A stretch of 64,000 bases of DNA from Ginsengibacter hankyongi (GTDB taxonomy: Bacteria; Bacteroidota; Bacteroidia; Chitinophagales; Chitinophagaceae): contig NZ_VYQF01000005.1 of the NCBI RefSeq assembly GCF_008710285.1, forward strand, positions 62,001 through 126,000, in the 5' to 3' direction. The translations under genes and the position numbers were made by a program. The first letter of the stretch is position 1. Each line of letters begins with the position of its first letter. Below are positions 34,142 through 41,014 of this stretch, piece after piece. The notes under the pieces are model-generated. The model saw only the letters and a list, made by a program, of their open reading frames with translations. It was not told the DNA's origin and searched no databases.

Positions 34142-35427
34142 TGATAGTTACTGTTTCTCCTTCCTCCGTTTCGGGTAGCCTGCAGGCGCCGCCATCAAAG
34201 AGTTGTATGCAAAGAGCATGCGCTGCTGCGCTTATTAATAATGGAACAACTATTATTGATAATGCCGGCAACAGCAATGATGAACAGGCTGCAAAAAACA
34301 TTGTGCAAAAGCTGGGCGCCACTGTTGATACAGTTCGAAAAGAAGTTATCATCACATCAAACGACCATATTTTTTCTTCAACTTATCCCGGTAAACGCTC
34401 CATCATTTCCGTAGGAGAAAGTGGATTGTCATTACGGATGTTTACACCGCTCGCTGCATTATTTAAACATGAAATTATTTTTACGGGCGAAGGAAGTATT
34501 CTAAAAAGGCCTGTAGATTTTTTTGAAAATGTTTTACCACAATTGGGAGTAGAGATACAAACTACTGGTGGCAAAATACCATTGACATTAAAAGGGCCAT
34601 TAAAGCCTAAAAACATTACGGTCGATGGATCTTTGAGCTCGCAGTTTCTAACAGGATTGTTAATGGCTTATGCAAAAGCGTGTACAGTGCCCGTTAGTAT
34701 AAAGGTAAATAACCTTACCAGTAGACCTTATATTGATCTTACGCTCGATATTTTAAAACATTTCGGATTTAAGGTAGAAAATGAGCATTATGAAAAATTT
34801 AACCTATTTCCTTCTAAAACTGTAAACAACCATAGTATAAAATATACCGTTGAGGGCGACTGGAGCAATATAGCCTTCCTATTAGTGGCCGGCGCAATTG
34901 CCGGCGAAGTGACAGTAAAGAATGCTGATATTAATTCTTCGCAAGGTGATAAAAGGGTTATTCATGCACTCGAAGCATGCGGTGCTAAACTTAATATTGG
35001 TAAGGGAGAAATTACTGTTACAAAAAATAAACTGGAGTCTTTTGATTTTGATGCAACACATTCACCTGATTTATTTCCCCCGTTGGTTGCACTTGCTGCG
35101 TATTGCAAGGGAACAACCACCATTAAGGGCGTTAACAGGTTGCTGCACAAAGAAAGTAACCGGGCCAGCACACTTCAATCTGAATTTAGAAAATTGAAAG
35201 TTGATGTTGAGATTAATGGAGACCTAATGCTTATAAAAGGAGGCAATCAAATTAAAGGAGCAAAAGTTTCTTCGCACAACGACCATCGGATAGCTATGGC
35301 CTGTGCTGTAGCGGCTTTGGGAGCAAAAGGAAATACCATCATACACGACGCGGACGCCGTAAATAAATCATACCCATCTTTCTTTAACGATATAAAAAAG
35401 CTAAAAGCGTCTCTGCAAATTTCATAA
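34141..35427 (+). CDS. aroA: 3-phosphoshikimate 1-carboxyvinyltransferase (EPSP synthase)
   Basis: 428 residues from a GTG start that overlaps the aroB stop by one base. LQAPPSKSCMQRACAAALI is the substrate loop, SLSSQFLTGLLMAYAKA and GDWSNIAFLLVAGAIAGEV are typical, and SSHNDHRIAMACAVAALG holds the catalytic Asp-His-Arg area. It transfers enolpyruvate from PEP to shikimate-3-phosphate. The GESGLSLRM motif differs from the usual GNAGTALR form, as often seen in Bacteroidota. Last gene of the aromatic operon. Confidence 0.95.
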   Translation: MIVTVSPSSVSGSLQAPPSKSCMQRACAAALINNGTTIIDNAGNSNDEQAAKNIVQKLGATVDTVRKEVIITSNDHIFSSTYPGKRSIISVGESGLSLRMFTPLAALFKHEIIFTGEGSILKRPVDFFENVLPQLGVEIQTTGGKIPLTLKGPLKPKNITVDGSLSSQFLTGLLMAYAKACTVPVSIKVNNLTSRPYIDLTLDILKHFGFKVENEHYEKFNLFPSKTVNNHSIKYTVEGDWSNIAFLLVAGAIAGEVTVKNADINSSQGDKRVIHALEACGAKLNIGKGEITVTKNKLESFDFDATHSPDLFPPLVALAAYCKGTTTIKGVNRLLHKESNRASTLQSEFRKLKVDVEINGDLMLIKGGNQIKGAKVSSHNDHRIAMACAVAALGAKGNTIIHDADAVNKSYPSFFNDIKKLKASLQIS

Positions 35428-35431
35428 ACGA

Positions 35432-35439
35432 TACCTTTG
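35432..35439 (+). promoter_or_regulatory. Candidate -7 box (TACCTTTG) for der
   Basis: A TAnnTTTG match 4 bases past the aroA stop, which would give der a leader of about 185 bases. There is no clear -33 element, so der may instead be co-transcribed with the aro genes. Confidence 0.3.
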
Positions 35440-35627
35440 TGTGTTATTCGGCCTAGTTGATAACTTTTTAGGGTGTCAACTAAAAAATAATTTTGCTGGC
35501 AGAGCGGTTGAACAAAGTTGCACATAGAACAAAAAGTACAAAGGGAGTGACACAACCGGGATGCCCAAAGAAGTAAAGCTGGTAACAAAAAATTATTTTC
35601 TAAGAAATTATTTTCAATTGCATTTTC

Positions 35628-36932
35628 ATGTCATACACAATAGCCATAACGGGAAGGCCTAACGTAGGAAAGAGTACTTTTTTTAACCGGTTGCTTGAAC
35701 AGCGTAAAGCGATAGTAGACGATGTGAGCGGAGTTACACGAGACAGGCAATACGGTGTTGCAGAATGGATTGGCAAATCATTTAACGTGATTGACACCGG
35801 CGGTTTTGTGGCGCATAGCGATGACGTTTTTGAAAGAGAAATTCGCAAGCAGGTGCATATTGCGATAGAAGAAGCCAACGCAATTATTTTTATGGTTGAT
35901 GTTACTACCGGCATTACCAACCTTGACCAGGAAATGGCTGAACTGCTGCGCAAGTCGCCTAAGCCTGTTTACCTGGTAGTTAATAAAGTTGACAATCATG
36001 CACGCATGCTGGAGGCTTCAGAATTTTATAGCCTTGGTTTTAAAAATATATTCTTTGTCTCATCAATAAGCGGCACAGGAACAGGCGAATTATTGGATGA
36101 AGTGTGTGCGGCTATTCCTACAGAAATAGAAGAAGAAAAAAATGAACTTCCAAAGTTTGCAATAATTGGTCAACCTAACGTTGGTAAATCATCTTTGTTG
36201 AATGCCTTAACCGGTAAGGAACGCACGATTGTAAGTAACATCGCGGGCACTACAAGAGATTCCATTCATACAACATATAATCTTTTTAATAAAGAATTTA
36301 TTTTAATAGATACAGCGGGCATAAGGCGTAAAACAAAAGTGAATGAAGACCTGGAATTTTATTCGGTGATACGTGCTGTGAAAGCCGTAGACGAAGCAGA
36401 TGTATGCCTGATAGTATTGGATGCAAAAAGTGGTATAACCGCACAAGACCTTAATATTTTTTCTTTATGTGTAAAAAAAGGAAAGGGCATTGTTGTACTT
36501 GTAAATAAATGGGATTTGGTTGAAAAAGGAACAAACACCGCACGTGATTACGAAAAAGTGTTAAAACAAAAACTGGCGCCTTTTAAAGATGTTCCAATTA
36601 TGTTTATATCTGCAACAGAAAAACTGCGCATACTCCAATCTATGGAAATGGCGATTAAAGTATACGAAAACAGGCAGCAGAAAATAGCCACTTCCAAATT
36701 AAATGATGTAATGTTGAAAGCTACAGAAGCTTATCACGCACCGGTTGTGAGAGGTCATCCATTAAAAATAAAATACGTTACGCAGTTGCCAACCGTTGTT
36801 CCGTCTTTTGCATTTTTTTGTAACTATCCTGAAGATGTGAAGCCGGCCTATAAAAATTATCTCGAAAATCAATTGCGTGAGAATTTTCATTTTACCGGCG
36901 TTCCAATCCGTATTTTTTTTAGAAAAAAGTAA
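35628..36932 (+). CDS. der: Ribosome-assembly GTPase Der (EngA)
   Basis: 434 residues with two G domains and a KH-like C-terminus. G1 motifs are TGRPNVGKSTFFN and IGQPNVGKSSLLN, G3 motifs DTGGF and DTAGIRR, G4 motifs NKVD and NKWD. It is needed for 50S ribosome assembly. It follows aroA by 200 bases on the same strand. Length, order of domains and motifs are all normal. Confidence 0.97.
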   Translation: MSYTIAITGRPNVGKSTFFNRLLEQRKAIVDDVSGVTRDRQYGVAEWIGKSFNVIDTGGFVAHSDDVFEREIRKQVHIAIEEANAIIFMVDVTTGITNLDQEMAELLRKSPKPVYLVVNKVDNHARMLEASEFYSLGFKNIFFVSSISGTGTGELLDEVCAAIPTEIEEEKNELPKFAIIGQPNVGKSSLLNALTGKERTIVSNIAGTTRDSIHTTYNLFNKEFILIDTAGIRRKTKVNEDLEFYSVIRAVKAVDEADVCLIVLDAKSGITAQDLNIFSLCVKKGKGIVVLVNKWDLVEKGTNTARDYEKVLKQKLAPFKDVPIMFISATEKLRILQSMEMAIKVYENRQQKIATSKLNDVMLKATEAYHAPVVRGHPLKIKYVTQLPTVVPSFAFFCNYPEDVKPAYKNYLENQLRENFHFTGVPIRIFFRKK

Positions 36933-37001
36933 GTGCTTTTTTTTGTGTGAAAAATGGTATAACTTAATTCGATCAAATCATTAAAATTTAAAAAAAATCT
37001 A

Positions 37002-37424
37002 ATGAAAAAATTAATTACGATTGTAGCTATTGCAGCCCTTTTTACTTCATGCAATAGTGGCACTTCAACAAGCTCAGAGTCTGGATCAGATTCGTCAATG
37101 ACCGATAAAAAGATGAGCTCAGATTCTTCTATGAATTCAATGTCATCTTCGTCTATGGCCTCTATGCCGGGTGAAGGGAGTATGACTATGAAAGATGGAA
37201 AAATGATGGTGATGAAAGATGGCAAATGGGTTTTGATGGATCAGCAAATGACGTGTACTGACGGCTGTAAAGTTACACCTGCTGGTGAAGTTATTATGCC
37301 AAACGGGGAGAAAATGATGATGACGGAAGGAATGGTTATTGATAAAGATGGCCACATGATGGATGATAAAGGTAAAATGATGCCAATGGATGATAAGATG
37401 AAGATGGACAGTATGAAGAAATAG
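37002..37424 (+). CDS. Met-rich lipoprotein (DUF6799-like)
   Basis: 140 residues. Lipobox FTSC with lipid cysteine at 17, then a long Ser/Met-rich spacer (about 18-60), then two copies of a short motif: MKDGKMMVMKDGKWVLM, and MTCTDGCKVTPAGEVIMPNG with EKMMMTEGMVIDKDGHMMDD. The latter fits the DUF6799 pattern. Methionine makes up an unusual share, which suggests metal or oxidant binding, though no function is established. A strong terminator follows. Confidence 0.75.
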   Translation: MKKLITIVAIAALFTSCNSGTSTSSESGSDSSMTDKKMSSDSSMNSMSSSSMASMPGEGSMTMKDGKMMVMKDGKWVLMDQQMTCTDGCKVTPAGEVIMPNGEKMMMTEGMVIDKDGHMMDDKGKMMPMDDKMKMDSMKK

Positions 37425-37449
37425 AAAGACGCTTATTTTTATTAAAATT

Positions 37450-37478
37450 ATTCCCCGGAAATTTCCGGGGATTTTTGT
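37450..37478 (+). terminator. Terminator after the Met-rich lipoprotein gene
   Basis: TCCCCGGAAATTTCCGGGGA is a self-complementary stem followed by TTTTTGTTT, 26 bases past the stop. Confidence 0.85.
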
Positions 37479-37631
37479 TTATTAATACTTAGTTATATAA
37501 ACATTAATTTCTAACCCTTATTCTGTTATAAATTCCGAAACGAAAATTTTTCATGTAGGAAGTAGAATAAATATCAGTTTTTTGAAATAATTTGAATAAT
37601 CATTTTTTAAACTTATCAATACTCGTGCTGC

Positions 37632-38465
37632 ATGTACCAAAACTTTATTACTGTAAATAATTTACAAATAGCCTACTACACTAGGAACCCGGAGCAAGCG
37701 GAAACAATTTTTTTTATTCATGGTAATTCATCTTCTTCCAGGGTATGGCGCAAGCAGGTGGAAAGCCCGTTGTTAGCGGCTTACCGCTTGATTACAGTCG
37801 ACTTACCCTCTCATGGTAATTCTGACCAATTGCCACCCTATGCAGATTTTAGTGTGCTCGCCCTTGGACAAATAATGGCAATAGTCATTAACGAACTCAT
37901 CAATGATAAACCTTATATAATTTGTGGCAGTTCTTTGGGTACCAATATTGTTGTTGAAATGATAGTCAATAACTGTTCACCGAAAGGAATAGTGTTGGCG
38001 GGCCCATGTATTGTTGGTGAAAGGTTTGGTATGGATAAAATGATCTTACCAGGAGCCGACGTAAGTCCCATATTTGCAGATAATGTACCGAAGGAACTTG
38101 TAAATAAATATGCAAAAGAAACTTCCTTTTCAACGGAGGAAAAAGATACGGAAATATTTTTAGAGGATTATTATACAGTAACAGGGAACTTCCGTTCTTC
38201 TTTATACGACACCGTCGCAAATGGATCTTATAACGATGAGATTGAAATACTCAAAAATAAAAACTGCACGATTTGTATTGTTTTTGGTAAAGATGAAAAA
38301 GTAGTAAATAATCATTACTTAGATGAGGCGCCAATAAATGTATGGCACAATACGATCTATAGAATTGCGGGTGCAAGCCATTTGGTAAATATAGATGCGC
38401 CTGAAGCATTTAATAAGATAACTGCTGAATTTGCAAAAGACATTTTTACAAAAGATGTTGCTTAA
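37632..38465 (+). CDS. Alpha/beta hydrolase
   Basis: 277 residues. FFIHGNSSSSRVW is the oxyanion-hole loop, the nucleophile elbow is CGSSLGTN with Ser101 (GSSLG instead of the usual GHSMG), the acid is in FGKDEKVV, and the base His in GASHLVNIDAPEAF. No signal peptide, so it is probably cytoplasmic. Substrate unknown. Its 3' end overlaps the convergent LuxR-type gene by 20 bases. Confidence 0.85.
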   Translation: MYQNFITVNNLQIAYYTRNPEQAETIFFIHGNSSSSRVWRKQVESPLLAAYRLITVDLPSHGNSDQLPPYADFSVLALGQIMAIVINELINDKPYIICGSSLGTNIVVEMIVNNCSPKGIVLAGPCIVGERFGMDKMILPGADVSPIFADNVPKELVNKYAKETSFSTEEKDTEIFLEDYYTVTGNFRSSLYDTVANGSYNDEIEILKNKNCTICIVFGKDEKVVNNHYLDEAPINVWHNTIYRIAGASHLVNIDAPEAFNKITAEFAKDIFTKDVA

Positions 38466-39291
38466 AAGCAAAGCTTATTAAAGCTGCACTATTTTGTGTG
38501 TTGCTTTTATTATGCATACTGCGCTTGTGGTTGATAACGGTATGTTCGCTTATAAACAATTTATCAGCTATTTCTTTGCTCGTTAAGCCTTCACCCAGCC
38601 ATAATAAAATTTCCTTTTCCCGTTTAGAAAAAACTTTATCTTCCTCGTGCAGATAATAAGTATTTTTTAGAAGGACTTCAACATCTCCGGAGGTAGGATC
38701 TACTTTTTCCACTAACTGTATTACCGGGCTTTTATCATTAAACTGATCAATATTGGTAAGCACACCGAGGCTCAGGAGAGGGTTCCCATTATCATCTGAT
38801 TCGATAAAAGAGTTACGTTGCAACAGGCTTATATACTCGCCTTTGCCATTTTTTATACGAATGTTAAAAGAGAAAATATAATTCTTATGTTGTTCAGCGG
38901 GAATCGTTTTCAGGATGCTTAACCTATCCTTAAAAATTTGTTCATTAAATACCTTCATGTCTGCCGGGTGGTATCTTTCCATCACAAAAGGTATGCCCCC
39001 ATCCAACATTTTTTTATTGGAAAAATTTACAACAGCCTGGCATTGATTACTCACAACCAGGTATTTTCCGGTAGTATAATCTAATAGGTAAATGAAGGGG
39101 ATGCTGTGGCTAAGGATATTAAATGCAGATTGTTGAAGGTTAATAAACTTATCAATCCCTTCTATCTGTAATTGCTTCGGCACAATTTCTTTATTGCTCA
39201 AATCGTCTAGGTAATTAACCCAGGTAATAGAATTTTTGGATGGCATAAGCAGGTTGCTGGCTACTTGTTTTGGTGAAATTGATTTTGGCAA
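38446..39291 (-). CDS. LuxR-family transcriptional regulator with PAS-like sensor
   Basis: 281 residues, TTG start at 39291 (an ATG 15 codons later is the alternative). Residues about 50-180 resemble a PAS domain (FIYLLDYTTGKYLVVSN, FSFNIRIKNGKGEYI). Residues 221-281 form a LuxR-type helix-turn-helix: FSKREKEILLWLGEGLTSKE then IADKLFISEHTVINHKRS. It probably binds DNA in response to an internal signal. The start region lies 186 bases from a 20-base perfect palindrome (39478-39497). Confidence 0.85.
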   Translation of the reverse strand: MPKSISPKQVASNLLMPSKNSITWVNYLDDLSNKEIVPKQLQIEGIDKFINLQQSAFNILSHSIPFIYLLDYTTGKYLVVSNQCQAVVNFSNKKMLDGGIPFVMERYHPADMKVFNEQIFKDRLSILKTIPAEQHKNYIFSFNIRIKNGKGEYISLLQRNSFIESDDNGNPLLSLGVLTNIDQFNDKSPVIQLVEKVDPTSGDVEVLLKNTYYLHEEDKVFSKREKEILLWLGEGLTSKEIADKLFISEHTVINHKRSMHNKSNTQNSAALISFAFKQHLL

Positions 39292-39668
39292 TCCGAATAT
39301 ACACCAATTTATAAAAAAATGACAAGTTCTTGCTATAGAATATTAAGATAATCGGCTTTACTTTCACTACCGAATATTCAATACCGTTAAAATACCCGAT
39401 TCGATCTCCGTGGAAATACGCTTGTGCTGATAAAATCAATTGAGGAAGTTTGCTGAGTAAATGAAATTGAAGGTAAAAATACCAACTAGTTGGTATTGCC
39501 TGTAAAATGAATTTGACACATTATTGTTTAATAACATTTTCCTTTTTGACTCAAATAGATTTCTTATCCAACTTCCTGCGCATCGCCATTGTTAGCCTCC
39601 ACTTTACGACTTTTTATATAATTTATAAAGCTGCATCCACAGATTTGAATAGCTATCAATAAATTTTT
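39292..39668. other. Intergenic region with one operator-like palindrome
   Basis: About 375 bases between the LuxR-type regulator and the small lipoprotein gene. It contains the 20-base palindrome described separately. No further RNA gene or reading frame is convincing. Confidence 0.5.
39478..39497. promoter_or_regulatory. 20-base perfect palindrome, operator-like
   Basis: AATACCAACTAGTTGGTATT reads the same on both strands. Symmetry of this kind, with ACCAACTAGTTGGT at its core, resembles operators of TetR-type repressors, but no TetR gene is in the window. It lies 186 bases upstream of the LuxR-type gene and 171 bases upstream of the small lipoprotein gene. Confidence 0.55.
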
Positions 39669-39830
39669 ATGAAACTAACCAGACAAAAAACGTGGAAGAT
39701 TATAGAAATTTTAATTGCTGCGTTTCTTATTATCAGTAGTTGCGGAGAACCAGGTAAAACTTACACCAACGATGAAAAGCAATTAACCAACAATTTGCAG
39801 CTTTTTCTTAAAAACAATTTCTTTCACTGA
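39669..39830 (+). CDS. Small lipoprotein, 53 residues
   Basis: An ATG-to-TGA frame with a convincing signal peptide: basic MKLTRQKTWK, a hydrophobic stretch, and lipobox ISSC with the lipid cysteine at residue 25 (CGEPG). The mature part is 29 residues (TYTNDEKQLTNNLQLFLKNN). The function is unknown. The beta-helix protein gene starts 54 bases downstream, so they may be co-transcribed. Confidence 0.55.
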   Translation: MKLTRQKTWKIIEILIAAFLIISSCGEPGKTYTNDEKQLTNNLQLFLKNNFFH

Positions 39831-39884
39831 TAAATTTCCCCTACAATTTATTCTATAAAACTTCATTATTAAAAACTTACAATC

Positions 39885-40955
39885 ATGACAACAAAATTTA
39901 TTACTTTCTTAATAGCTGCTTTAATTATTAGCAACTTTTCTTTTGGAAATATATTTCGCGTAGGCTATTCAGGACCCCAACTGACCGGGGTTGATTTTGC
40001 TACTGTATCGGAAGCTATAGCTGCCGCCAATGCGAACGATACTATACAGATTTATCCGGGCGCAAATAGTCCAAGCGCAGCAGGTTTTGATAAAAGATTA
40101 GTCTTTATCGGAATGGGTTATTTATTGGACAAAAATACGGGCTTGCAGGTGGCCACTACTTCGTCTGCATTGACTGTTCAAAACATAAATGCCGGAGCAA
40201 GCGGTTCTGTATTTGAGGGATTGGAAATCAACCAGACCATCAATTCTACTTCAGGGCTGTTGCAAGATATCACATTCCATCGGTGTAAGATCACAAATAA
40301 CCAGATTCAACTTAGTACTGCCGGAGATAGCATCAAGAATATGACATTTTCTCAATGCTTTTTTTCGGTTAATTCAGGTACGAGCTATTATAGTGGCGCA
40401 AATACAAAAATAGCCGGTATGCAATTTCTAAATTGTATTTTTTCGTTTGAAAATTATTGGGGAGTTTTTAATAATGATGTAGGAGGAGCAATTACCAATA
40501 CCAGCTTTGTGAATTGCAGTGGCAACGGGTATCCGGCTCTAATTGAAAATGGACTTGTATCAATCTATTACCGAAATTGTATTTTGGAAACTGAACCAAC
40601 CGTTGCAAATACTGATCTTTATGATTATTGTACTTTCCAATCTGATTATTCCACGCATTATGTTTCCGGCACTTCCAACCAGTTTGGTAAAGATTTCACT
40701 ACCGTATTTTCAGGCGATGTATCGGCTGCTTCCGGTTTAGATGCAGGATGGACAATTGCATCGGGTAGTCCAGCCATTGGTTATGGAAAAGACAATAGTA
40801 ATAACTCTATAGATGCCGGCGCTTACGGCGGAGTAAGTCCATATAAACTAAGTGGCGTTCCTCCTGTACCCGCCTTTTATAAATTAACGGCGCCCACTAC
40901 CAATGCTTCATCCAATCCATATACCATCACGTTTAGCGTAAGAGCCAATAATTAA
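39885..40955 (+). CDS. Secreted right-handed beta-helix-like protein
   Basis: 356 residues. Signal peptide (1-22, ending FSFGN). GVDFATVSEAIAAANANDTI opens a pectate-lyase-type fold, followed by repeated turns such as LLQDITFHRCKIT, IKNMTFSQCFFS, IAGMQFLNCIFS and ITNTSFVNC at about 22-residue spacing, which fits a parallel beta helix. No catalytic motif or sorting domain is evident. It precedes the large sorting-domain protein by 59 bases, so the two may be expressed together. Polysaccharide or surface binding is a guess. Confidence 0.7.
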   Translation: MTTKFITFLIAALIISNFSFGNIFRVGYSGPQLTGVDFATVSEAIAAANANDTIQIYPGANSPSAAGFDKRLVFIGMGYLLDKNTGLQVATTSSALTVQNINAGASGSVFEGLEINQTINSTSGLLQDITFHRCKITNNQIQLSTAGDSIKNMTFSQCFFSVNSGTSYYSGANTKIAGMQFLNCIFSFENYWGVFNNDVGGAITNTSFVNCSGNGYPALIENGLVSIYYRNCILETEPTVANTDLYDYCTFQSDYSTHYVSGTSNQFGKDFTTVFSGDVSAASGLDAGWTIASGSPAIGYGKDNSNNSIDAGAYGGVSPYKLSGVPPVPAFYKLTAPTTNASSNPYTITFSVRANN

Positions 40956-41014
40956 AAATTTAATAGCCTTTCAATGGGCTTGTAATTTCTTATGCTAAAT
41001 CAAATTTTACACAA

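Noticed and set aside
35600-35953. Antisense frame over the start of der
   Set aside because: Covers the first G domain of der; no protein features of its own.
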